From: an uncultured Clostridia bacterium
GTDB lineage: Bacteria; Bacillota; Clostridia; Christensenellales; Borkfalkiaceae
Length of the DNA stretch: 64,000 nt
NCBI GenBank assembly: GCA_934271275.1
Contig: CAKQRD010000012.1
Span: 3,569 to 67,568 of the forward strand
Direction of reading: 5' to 3'
Of the stretch, positions 42,678-49,873 are shown piece after piece. Position 1 is the stretch's first letter, and the number at the start of each line of letters is the position of its first letter. The notes under the pieces were generated by a model that was given only the letters and a program-made list of their open reading frames with translations, did not search any database and was not told the origin of the DNA. Position numbers and translations under genes: made by a program.

Positions 42678-43778
42678 ATGAAGGTTATTTGCGACGGTCT
42701 GGATTTATCCGACGCGGTGTTAAAGGTCAGTAAAGCTCTTTCCGTAAAAGCGGCAAATCCCGTTTTAGAGGGTATAAAAATTACCGCGACGGGCGATAAG
42801 CTTACGCTCGTTGCCACCGATACCGAGCTTACTATAGAAAAAAGCATAAAAGCCGAAGTTCTTATGGAAGGCGAAACGGTCGTCGTGGGTAAATACTTCG
42901 TCGAATTCGTCAAAAAGCTCGAAAAAGAACAGGTAGAACTTTCACGTCTTTACGACGGACAATTACAGATAAAATATACTGATTCCGAAAGCGAATTGCA
43001 GGTATTCCCCTCGGAAAGTTTTCCGCTAATAAAAAAAGACGGAGAAGAAAACCATTTCGTCATAAAGCAGCAGGACTTTAAAGAGCTTGTCGAAAGAACG
43101 CTCATTTCCTGCTCGACGGACGATTCGAGACCTATTCTCAAAGGTTGTCTTTTCGAGGTGGAAAAGAACGTTCTGACGGGCGTCGCTCTCGACGGATTCA
43201 GAATGTCCGTTGTTAAAAAAGAAGTAGAATCCACGGGGAGCTTTAAGGCGGTTATTCCCGCAAGAACTCTTTCCGAAATAGTAAGACTTCTTGATAAAGA
43301 AGAGGACAAGCTTAAAATCTGCCTGCAAAGAAATAATCTTTACGTCGAACTCGGAAGCACGGTCATTTATTCGAGACTTATAGAGGGAGAATTCGTAAAA
43401 TACACGCACATTCTCCCCACGAACTTTGCAAACGTAGTAACCGTAAACAAAGACGCGCTCTTAAACAGTATAGAAAGAGCGAGTATAGTTGCGAGAAACG
43501 ACAGATTCAACGTCATAAAGTTCGAGATAAAAGAAAATTCGCTCGGAATTTCCGCAAGGTCCGAGATAGGTAACGTAAACGAAAACGTGAACATAAACCT
43601 TTCGGGTAAAGATATGGTGATAGCCTTTAACGGCAAATATCTTACCGATTATCTCAAAATCGCGGGCGTCGATTTTATAAACATAAACCTCAATTCGCCG
43701 ATAGATCCGTGCATAATCACCCCCGTCGGAAAAGAAGATTTTATGTATCTCGTCCTTCCCGTAAGAATAAACGGTTAA
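42678..43778 (+). CDS. dnaN: DNA polymerase III sliding clamp (beta)
   Basis: The ring-shaped processivity clamp of the replisome. The 366-residue protein has the three clamp domains; NPVLEGIKITATGDKLTLVATD, DSRPILKGCLFEVEKNVLTGVALDGFRMS, RNDRFNVIKFEI and the C-terminal DFMYLVLPVRING (the family's MPMR-like end) are visible. It is transcribed from its own promoter beside the probable oriC. dnaA, normally directly upstream, is missing, and recF and gyrB do not follow; rpmH comes next instead. Confidence 0.95.
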   Translation: MKVICDGLDLSDAVLKVSKALSVKAANPVLEGIKITATGDKLTLVATDTELTIEKSIKAEVLMEGETVVVGKYFVEFVKKLEKEQVELSRLYDGQLQIKYTDSESELQVFPSESFPLIKKDGEENHFVIKQQDFKELVERTLISCSTDDSRPILKGCLFEVEKNVLTGVALDGFRMSVVKKEVESTGSFKAVIPARTLSEIVRLLDKEEDKLKICLQRNNLYVELGSTVIYSRLIEGEFVKYTHILPTNFANVVTVNKDALLNSIERASIVARNDRFNVIKFEIKENSLGISARSEIGNVNENVNINLSGKDMVIAFNGKYLTDYLKIAGVDFININLNSPIDPCIITPVGKEDFMYLVLPVRING

Positions 43779-43783
43779 TTTAA

Positions 43784-43812
43784 TTGACAAAACCTAAAAA
43801 TATCTATACAAT
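43784..43812 (+). promoter_or_regulatory. rpmH promoter
   Basis: Perfect TTGACA (43784-43789), 17-base spacer, TACAAT (43807-43812). Confidence 0.85.
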
Positions 43813-43858
43813 AGATATGCTAAAATAAAAAAAACTACCGATTCGGAGAAAAAATATT

Positions 43859-43993
43859 ATGAAGCAGACTTATCAGCCGAAAAAAAGACAGAGAAGCAAG
43901 GTACACGGATTCAGAAAAAGAATGAAAAGCAAGGCGGGCAGAAACGTTTTAAAGAGAAGACGCAATAAAGGTCGTCATCACGTTTCCGCTTAA
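43859..43993 (+). CDS. rpmH: Ribosomal protein L34
   Basis: A 44-residue, strongly basic large-subunit protein, MKQTYQPKKRQRSKVHGFRK onward, ending RRNKGRHHVSA. Length and sequence are typical of L34. It begins the conserved rpmH-rnpA-yidD-yidC-jag run; rnpA starts 17 bp after its stop. The ATG follows CGGAGAA. Confidence 0.96.
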   Translation: MKQTYQPKKRQRSKVHGFRKRMKSKAGRNVLKRRRNKGRHHVSA

Positions 43994-44010
43994 ATATTAA
44001 AGAAAAGGGA

Positions 44011-44361
44011 ATGAGCCGTACCGATTTCAGGTTAAAAAAAGAAAAAGATTTCAATCTCGTTTTTAAGAAAGGAAAAAGACTGTATTCAAACAGTCTTTCT
44101 CTCGTGTATTTACCCGCCGAAGAATTGAAGGCGGGTTTTGCCGTAAGTAAAAAACACGGCGGAAGCGTTCAGAGAAACAGAATAAAAAGACTTTTAAGGG
44201 AATCTTTCAGAAGTTTTACGCCCGAATTAGGTAAAAACTTCTTTTTTGTATTTATTCCGAAAATAAAAGAGGAATATACTCTCGAAGAGTTCAGAAAAGA
44301 TATGGGATACGTTTTAAGAAAAGGCGGGTTTTTAAATGAAGAACTTACCTGTTCTCGTTAG
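44011..44361 (+). CDS. rnpA: Ribonuclease P protein component
   Basis: Protein subunit of RNase P, which trims the 5' leader of tRNAs. The 116-residue protein has the start SRTDFRLKKEKDFNLVFKKGKR and the family signature QRNRIKRLLRESFRSF. It overlaps yidD by 26 bp. Confidence 0.95.
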   Translation: MSRTDFRLKKEKDFNLVFKKGKRLYSNSLSLVYLPAEELKAGFAVSKKHGGSVQRNRIKRLLRESFRSFTPELGKNFFFVFIPKIKEEYTLEEFRKDMGYVLRKGGFLNEELTCSR

Positions 44362-44578
44362 CGTCGGGCTTATTCGCTTTTATCAGAAGCATTTATCCTA
44401 CGGAAATTGCAGGTATTTTCCTTCCTGCTCGCAATACGCTCTGGAAGCTCTTTTAAAGCACGGCTTTTTTAAGGGCTGGGCGCTTGCCGTATGGCGGATT
44501 CTTCGTTGCAATCCGTGGAGCCGCGGCGGAGTGGATAAAGTTCCCGATAAGAAAAACGTTGTAAAATGGGTATATTGA
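44336..44578 (+). CDS. yidD: Membrane protein insertion efficiency factor YidD
   Basis: A small membrane-associated helper of YidC. The 80-residue protein has the signature YGNCRYFPSCSQYALEALLKHG with its three cysteines, and LRCNPWSRGGVDKVP. It starts within rnpA (26-bp overlap) and ends one base before yidC. Confidence 0.95.
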   Translation: MKNLPVLVSVGLIRFYQKHLSYGNCRYFPSCSQYALEALLKHGFFKGWALAVWRILRCNPWSRGGVDKVPDKKNVVKWVY

Positions 44579-44579
44579 A

Positions 44580-46151
44580 ATGGTAGAACCTATAATAAAT
44601 ACTATAAATTTAGCCGCTCCTTCGACGGGCAGTTTTCTGGTAGACATAATTTTGTGGCTCGTTAAGGGAACGAGTTCTGTTGCTCTCGGCGTCGTTCTGT
44701 TTACGATTATATTAAAGCTTATAACGCTGCCGTTCGACTTTATTTCCCGTTCCTCGATGCGTAAAAACTCCATAAAAATGGAAGAAATGCGCCCCGAACT
44801 TGAAAAGCTCCAAAAGCAATACGCCGACAATAAAGACCTCTACAATCAGAAAATGATGGCTCTTTATAAAAAGAACGGCTATTCTATGTTCGGAAGCTGT
44901 CTTCCGACGATTATAACCCTCGTTATATTCATCGTCGCGATAAACGCGTTCAACGATTATTCGAGATTCCAGAATCACGAGTATTTTTACGATATGACCG
45001 TTTCTTATAACTCCGTTTTGTATAAGGGTTTGGAAACGGACGAAGAATATATAAAAATCGACGAAAACGGTACGCTTATCGTAGATAAAGAAAAAATTCT
45101 TGCCGACGCGACTGCTCGGACTGAGGACGGAAAAGAAATCAAAGTCCTTTCCGTCGGCGAGGGCGAAAACGCTCACGAAATAATCGTAGAAAAAATTGCC
45201 GTAAAACAGGAAGGTTATCCCGACGAAATAGAAGTCTTTTCCACCACGAATTCTTACGTTTATTATTACGAGGAATCCAACGGAAGAGAACTTTTCATCG
45301 CGAAGGAAAAGGGACTTACCGTCTCAAAACTTGCCTCGTCAGAAAATAACTTCTTAAAAAACGCGGAAGGAAAAACCTTTGCGGAAGCAAAAGCGGCAGC
45401 CGCGGCAAACGGCGACGAAAGCTATTCGGAAACGAAATTTTTGCAGGAGCTGTGCGAACAGCGTTCCGCCGATACCTTTAACAACAACGGATCGTCGTTT
45501 TTGTGGGTTAAAAATATATGGGTGAGCGATACCGCAACCGCACACCCCGTGGAAAGTTTTAACGATTTCAACAATAAGCACGGTCACAGAGAGGGCGGAA
45601 GTTGCAGCTGTAACGGTAAAGTTACGCCGATAATCGCGCTCGAAGAAGATTATAACAATTTGACCGCAAAGCTCGGAGATAAAAAATCCGCGCCGAACGG
45701 ATATTATATATTCGTAATACTTACCGCGGGCATTTCGCTTCTTACCCAACTCGTTATGAGTAAAGGTCAGAAAGCTCAGATGGAGCTTCAGACGGTAGAC
45801 GGACAAGGCGCTCAAACGCAGAAGATGATGATGTGGATGATGCCTATTATGATGGCGGTCTTTGCGTTTATGTACACCGCGGCGTTCTCTATTTATATAG
45901 TTTTAAGCTCGCTTATAAGTATGCTATCTACGATAGTCATAAATAAAATCGTAGATAAAAAGTATAAAACCAAAAAGAACGATTCGGAAGTTATCCGCAG
46001 CAAAAAGGTTATAAGAGAAGCGGAAGAAGAAAAGAAAGCCGCCGAAGAAAGAAAAAACAAACCCAAAAAGAAAAAGGACGAACCCGAAACGGGCGATTTC
46101 CTTTCCGGCGAAGCTGATAAGAAAAAGCACGTTCGCGGAAGACTTAAATAA
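44580..46151 (+). CDS. yidC: Membrane protein insertase YidC with large extracytoplasmic insertion
   Basis: Inserts and folds membrane proteins. With 523 residues it is about twice the length of usual gram-positive YidC/SpoIIIJ. The core is clear: a hydrophobic segment at 36-60 (LGVVLFTIILKLITLPFDF), the cytoplasmic hairpin MRPELEKLQKQYADNKDLYNQ, PTIITLVIFIVAINAF, then FLWVKNIWVSD and two late hydrophobic segments. Between NAF (about 122) and FLWVKNIW (about 310) an insertion of some 180 residues rich in Glu, Lys and Tyr is present, and a second loop has HGHREGGSCSCNG. The C-terminus is Lys/Glu-rich. No lipobox start is evident. Confidence 0.9.
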   Translation: MVEPIINTINLAAPSTGSFLVDIILWLVKGTSSVALGVVLFTIILKLITLPFDFISRSSMRKNSIKMEEMRPELEKLQKQYADNKDLYNQKMMALYKKNGYSMFGSCLPTIITLVIFIVAINAFNDYSRFQNHEYFYDMTVSYNSVLYKGLETDEEYIKIDENGTLIVDKEKILADATARTEDGKEIKVLSVGEGENAHEIIVEKIAVKQEGYPDEIEVFSTTNSYVYYYEESNGRELFIAKEKGLTVSKLASSENNFLKNAEGKTFAEAKAAAAANGDESYSETKFLQELCEQRSADTFNNNGSSFLWVKNIWVSDTATAHPVESFNDFNNKHGHREGGSCSCNGKVTPIIALEEDYNNLTAKLGDKKSAPNGYYIFVILTAGISLLTQLVMSKGQKAQMELQTVDGQGAQTQKMMMWMMPIMMAVFAFMYTAAFSIYIVLSSLISMLSTIVINKIVDKKYKTKKNDSEVIRSKKVIREAEEEKKAAEERKNKPKKKKDEPETGDFLSGEADKKKHVRGRLK

Positions 46152-46254
46152 AAGAAGGCTAATAGATAGCGGAGAAAAGCTTTTAGTTAAAGGGAACGAT
46201 ATTGCCGCGGAGTCGGGGTCAAACCGAAGTTTTGCGCGGACAAAAGGAGATATA

Positions 46255-47229
46255 ATGGAATTTATAGGTAAGACCGTTAAAGAGGCGGTGGAGGAAGGCT
46301 TAAAGACGCTCGGAGTTACCGAGGACGCGGCGGAAATAACCGTAAAAGAAGAGCCTGTTAAAGGACTTTTCGGCAAGCTTAAAGGAAAAGCGGTGGTAGA
46401 AATCACCGTTAAGGAAACGGCAAAAGCGGAAGAAGAAAAGGTTTCGGAAGGAACGTCCGAAAAAACCGCAACGAATGCCGCAGTTTGCGACGAAAACTGC
46501 GCGGACTGCGAAGAAGATTGCAACGTTAAGGAAGTAGTTTTTCTTAAAAAGATTTTAGAGCTTTTGGAAATCGACGCCAAGGTTAAAAAAGGCACGGACG
46601 GCGAAAAAGAGGTTTTAACCCTCTTAACCGAGTCCTCCTCTTCGGTAATAGGCTATCGCGGCGAGGTTCTGGACGCTATTCAGACGCTTACGGGCGCGGT
46701 CGCTAATATCGGCAACAAGGTTTACAGAAAGGTAGTAGTTGATTGCGAAAATTACCGCGACAGAAGAGAAGAAACCCTCGTAAGACTTGCCAAAAAGCTC
46801 GAACAGAAGGCTACCGAAATGAGAAGGGACGTTCAGTTGGAACCGATGTCCCCGTTTGAAAGAAGAATTATTCATACCGCGCTTGCGGACAGCGCTACCG
46901 TTACCACGAAGAGCGAAGGTAAAGAACCCAACCGCTACGTCGTAATCGTTCCGAACGACAGAGAAGAAGGTTCCAAGCCTTATAACGCGGGCGCAAACCG
47001 CGACCACGGCAGAGGCGGAAATTTCCGCGGCGGCAATCGTGGCGGTTACGGAAGAAACGGCAGAGGAGACAGAGACGGCAGAGGCGATCGCGGCGGATAT
47101 AGAAGGGATAACCGCGGCGGCAATCGCGGGGGATATAATAAAGACAGAAGAAACGGCGGAGAAGAGAAAAAGAAAAGCTCGTTCGGCTTCGGCACTTATC
47201 TCGGAAACAGCTTCAAAGACAAAAACTGA
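46255..47229 (+). CDS. jag: Jag/KhpB RNA-binding protein with RGG-rich tail
   Basis: A 324-residue protein. The Jag-N domain (about 1-55, EFIGKTVKEAVEEGLKTLG) is followed by an acidic/cysteine linker (CDENCADCEEDCN), a KH domain (about 98-170) with the IGYRGEVLDAIQTL loop and an R3H domain (about 175-240, MSPFERRIIHTAL with RYVVIVP). The last 80 residues are Gly/Arg-rich (RGGNFRGGNRGGYGRN ...), unusual for bacterial Jag. KhpB binds RNA and affects cell-wall and division control. It follows yidC by 103 bp, the conserved order. Confidence 0.92.
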   Translation: MEFIGKTVKEAVEEGLKTLGVTEDAAEITVKEEPVKGLFGKLKGKAVVEITVKETAKAEEEKVSEGTSEKTATNAAVCDENCADCEEDCNVKEVVFLKKILELLEIDAKVKKGTDGEKEVLTLLTESSSSVIGYRGEVLDAIQTLTGAVANIGNKVYRKVVVDCENYRDRREETLVRLAKKLEQKATEMRRDVQLEPMSPFERRIIHTALADSATVTTKSEGKEPNRYVVIVPNDREEGSKPYNAGANRDHGRGGNFRGGNRGGYGRNGRGDRDGRGDRGGYRRDNRGGNRGGYNKDRRNGGEEKKKSSFGFGTYLGNSFKDKN

Positions 47230-47237
47230 TTAAAAAG

Positions 47238-47275
47238 AAAAACCCCGTGAGCCGAAAGCTTTTCGGGGTTTTTGA
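47238..47275 (+). terminator. jag terminator
   Basis: AAAACCCCG, loop, CGGGGTTTTT. It ends the rpmH-jag transcript. Confidence 0.8.
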
Positions 47276-47314
47276 TAAAAAAGAAAGTTAAATAAAAGAA
47301 ATAAGGAGATAATT

Positions 47315-47623
47315 ATGGAAGTCGTTATCAATAAAGAAAACTACGAAAAAGAAGTTTTGCAGTCGGAAAAGCCGGTTATTCTCGATTTTTGGGCGACGTG
47401 GTGCGGACCTTGCAGAATGGTTGCGCCCGAACTTGAAAAGCTCGATAAAGAGATGAACGGCGAAATAAAGGTCGGCAAGGTGAACGTAGACGACGAAGAA
47501 TGGCTTGCTGTGAAATTCGGGATAGAAGTTATTCCGACTTTGGTGCTTATAGAAAGAGGCGAAGAAAAAAAGAGAATCAGCGGCTATTATAAATCAAACG
47601 AAATCAAAGAAAAATTGCTTTGA
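47315..47623 (+). CDS. trxA: Thioredoxin
   Basis: A 102-residue disulfide reductase. The active site is WATWCGPCRMVAPE (CGPC at about 29-32) and the cis-Pro loop is EVIPTLVLI. Its own AAGGAG and terminator suggest a single gene. Confidence 0.95.
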   Translation: MEVVINKENYEKEVLQSEKPVILDFWATWCGPCRMVAPELEKLDKEMNGEIKVGKVNVDDEEWLAVKFGIEVIPTLVLIERGEEKKRISGYYKSNEIKEKLL

Positions 47624-47661
47624 GTTTGTTTATTCGGTATTTTAGCGTAGCAATAAAAAAT

Positions 47662-47712
47662 ACCCCCGAGGAAACCGCGTAAAAGGCGGTAAAGCTTCGG
47701 GGGTTCGTTATT
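47662..47712 (+). terminator. trxA terminator
   Basis: ACCCCCGA (47662-47669) pairs with TCGGGGGT (47697-47704); an inner ACCGC/GCGGT hairpin extends the structure. The T-run is weak (TCGTTATTTT). Confidence 0.6.
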
Positions 47713-47844
47713 TTAAGTATATTTTCGTAAAAAAGTTTTTCCGCGCGGATAGTAAAAAACGAAATTCAACTTGTAAAACAGTCGGCAGTGCATTTGATAA
47801 CGATATACAATCGAAAAAATGGTTTATAACCCGAAACGGTAGAA

Positions 47845-48129
47845 CTAATTCTTAAATATAGTATCATACAGCTCGTTTTGTTCGGGAAGGTGAGTAATAT
47901 AACCTACGGGGAGCTTGTTTTCGGTGGCTTCTATAATTTTTTTCGCACCTTTTTTTCCGAACTCGCCGCATAATTCTATGCACCCGAAGCCATCTTTTTG
48001 TAGCTGCCGAGCCGCATCGGCGGCTTCTTCTATATTTTTAACTCCGACGATAACAGCGTTTCCTCCGTGAATTTCCGCGCGGTCGCGTTCAAAATTAAAA
48101 TCGCCCATAATCAAAAACGCAAATTTCAT
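47845..48129 (-). CDS. DUF6506-type small protein
   Basis: A 94-residue protein, MKFAFLIMGDFNFERDRAEI onward, with VIVGVKNIEEAADAARQLQKDGFGCIELCGEFG. This matches the DUF6506 layout of small beta-alpha-beta proteins; function unknown. The frame opens at 48150 but ATG 48129 follows GAGGAAC at good spacing and begins the conserved part. It lies downstream of the XRE-type regulator on the same strand, 69 bp away. Confidence 0.7.
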   Translation of the reverse strand: MKFAFLIMGDFNFERDRAEIHGGNAVIVGVKNIEEAADAARQLQKDGFGCIELCGEFGKKGAKKIIEATENKLPVGYITHLPEQNELYDTIFKN

Positions 48130-48198
48130 TTTCTTGTTCCTCGCTTCCAAAGGATTGAAAAAATAAAAATTTTCGGGAAGTATGTCTGCGAAAAATTT

Positions 48199-48411
48199 TC
48201 AGAAGTCAGAAAAACCAAGCAAATAATTAGGAGAAGTATTAAAAAAATCCGCAAGCAAAAGAACTATATCCAAAGACGGTTCTCTTTTTCCTGCTTCCCA
48301 AAAGCTTACAAGCTGATTAGAAAAACCAAGCGATTCTCCTAATTCGCGTTGAGAAAGTTTTCTTTCTGTACGCAATTCTTTAATTCTTTTACCTATTACG
48401 TTGTTTTTCAT
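48199..48411 (-). CDS. XRE-family small repressor
   Basis: A 70-residue stand-alone helix-turn-helix protein: IGKRIKELRTERKLSQRELGESLG (about 6-29) and SNQLVSFWEAGKREPSLD as the recognition region, ending NYLLGFSDF. It is divergent from the membrane protein at 48501. The intergenic region holds repeated TCCTAC/GTAGGA half-sites, so it probably represses both itself and that gene (inference). Confidence 0.85.
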   Translation of the reverse strand: MKNNVIGKRIKELRTERKLSQRELGESLGFSNQLVSFWEAGKREPSLDIVLLLADFFNTSPNYLLGFSDF

Positions 48412-48430
48412 AAAAAAATATTAGCAAATA

Positions 48431-48497
48431 GTCCTACAAAATGTTTGACTTCCTACAAATAGTAGGATATAATATATCTACAAAACGTAGGAGAATG
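48431..48497 (+). promoter_or_regulatory. Promoter with embedded palindromic operators
   Basis: TTGACT (48445-48450) and TATAAT (48468-48473) are separated by exactly the 17-base palindrome TCCTACAAATAGTAGGA (48451-48467). Flanking half-sites: GTCCTACAAAATG (48431-48443) and CTACAAAACGTAGGA (48479-48493). The likely ligand is the divergent XRE-type repressor. Confidence 0.8.
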
Positions 48498-48500
48498 GTT

Positions 48501-48947
48501 ATGAAAAATTTGAAGAATTATTTACAAATGATTATTGCGGGCGCAATAACGTTAGTAGGTGTGGGGTTATTTATCGGAGGAATAAAAACAAGAACAAAAG
48601 CGTTACTTGTTATAGGTTTAATAGTAATAGCAGCAGGTTTAGTTTATTATTATTTAATGAAAGATCGTGCAAGAAGAACTTGTCCTCATTGCGGAGCGAA
48701 TTTAAATGGCGCGGAATATAGCTATCAATTAAAGTCTGCCGAAGAGATAGAGTATAAAGACGGTCAAAACGGTTATAAAACGAAAGAAAAATATGCTTTC
48801 GGAGTAAGGGTAATTTGCCCCGTATGCGGAGAAGAAAAAGAATTTGATTATAAATATACCGCATTTCACGGTGAAAATCCTGATTTTTATGTTGAAAAAT
48901 ATTTAAAAAATTTGTATCGCAGAAAAATAAGGGAAAAGAAAAAATAA
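48501..48947 (+). CDS. Membrane protein with zinc-ribbon domain
   Basis: A 148-residue protein. Two hydrophobic segments (about 11-27 and 34-51) are followed by a soluble domain with two CxxC pairs (TCPHCGANL and VICPVCGEEK), a likely zinc ribbon. The frame opens upstream at 48441, but the promoter lies at 48445-48473, so only ATG 48501 (after GTAGGAG) or 48495 can be used. Function unknown. It is divergent from the XRE-type repressor, which probably controls it. Confidence 0.7.
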   Translation: MKNLKNYLQMIIAGAITLVGVGLFIGGIKTRTKALLVIGLIVIAAGLVYYYLMKDRARRTCPHCGANLNGAEYSYQLKSAEEIEYKDGQNGYKTKEKYAFGVRVICPVCGEEKEFDYKYTAFHGENPDFYVEKYLKNLYRRKIREKKK

Positions 48948-48950
48948 AAT

Positions 48951-48990
48951 AAACGAGGTCGATAACGGTTTATCGACCTCGTTTTATATA
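48951..48990. terminator. Bidirectional terminator
   Basis: AAACGAGGTCGATAA (48951-48965) pairs with TTATCGACCTCGTTT (48970-48984), followed by TATAT. It separates the zinc-ribbon gene from coaE. Confidence 0.85.
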
Positions 48991-49030
48991 TCATATATAA
49001 ACTATAATTTATAATTTTCTCTCCCTTAAC

Positions 49031-49873
49031 TCACTTTCCGTGTTCAAATTCAAGCTCCAAAGCCTTTGCAAGCTTTTTTACGCGCTCTTGAAGCTCTTCC
49101 GCCGTTCCGTCGTTCCTTAAAACGCGATAGGGTGTTAAATCGAGCGTACCGTAATCGACCTGCCGTGCTATTCTTGCCGCAATCTGACTTTTTTTAAGCC
49201 CCGAACGCTCGAATACGCTCTCTTCGCGGTCGTCTCGGTTTCTCAAAACGATTATAACCTTGTCGAAATCGCCTTGTTTATTATGCTCGAACAAAAGCGG
49301 AACTTCGATAAAAACGAGTCCGCGCCGCCGTCTCGCCTTTTGTAAAGTCTTTTTATAAACCGGTTCGGTAACGCGTTCGGTCAGAATTTCGTAGCCTTCG
49401 TCGTCCATAAACGCGCGTTCCGCAAGCTCCGCTTTATCTATCTTCGGAAACAAAAAGCCCTTTACCGCCGTCGGAAAATATTTTTTCAGTTTTCTCCTGA
49501 ACGACGGAAGCTTATACAGCTCCGCGCAAACCTTGTCGCAGGAAATCACGGGGTAGCCCGCCTCTTTAAGCGCGTTTGCCGCCGTGCTTTTGCCGCTCCC
49601 GATGCCCCCCGTTATCGCTACGAGCGTGCGTTTAGGCTTTTTCTCCCGTCCGCAGTTTCCTCTGAATCCGCCGATTTTCTCTCGTCCCGCCTTTCTTTCG
49701 CTCTCTTGTATAGCTTGCCCGCGCATCGCCGTTTCTGCGAACGCCGTTTTTACGCGCTCATTGCGCTCATCACGCTCATTGCATTCGTCGCACTCTTCGC
49801 GTTCTTTGCGGTTATTGCGCTTTTCACACGCCGCGCCCGCGATTTCGGTATTTTTTATTTTATTTAGCGTCAT
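49031..49873 (-). CDS. coaE: Dephospho-CoA kinase with N-terminal extension
   Basis: Last enzyme of coenzyme A synthesis. The kinase domain begins near residue 83 (TLVAITGGIGSGKSTAANAL, P-loop) and continues with the DK pair SCDKVC, TERVTEPVYKK and FIEVPLLFEHN. Before it is an 80-residue highly charged, low-complexity stretch (KEREECDECNERDERNERV) not found in usual CoaE. A later ATG near 49729 would shorten it to about 33 residues. The first ATG overlaps the polA stop by 14 bp, consistent with coupling. Confidence 0.88.
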   Translation of the reverse strand: MTLNKIKNTEIAGAACEKRNNRKEREECDECNERDERNERVKTAFAETAMRGQAIQESERKAGREKIGGFRGNCGREKKPKRTLVAITGGIGSGKSTAANALKEAGYPVISCDKVCAELYKLPSFRRKLKKYFPTAVKGFLFPKIDKAELAERAFMDDEGYEILTERVTEPVYKKTLQKARRRRGLVFIEVPLLFEHNKQGDFDKVIIVLRNRDDREESVFERSGLKKSQIAARIARQVDYGTLDLTPYRVLRNDGTAEELQERVKKLAKALELEFEHGK

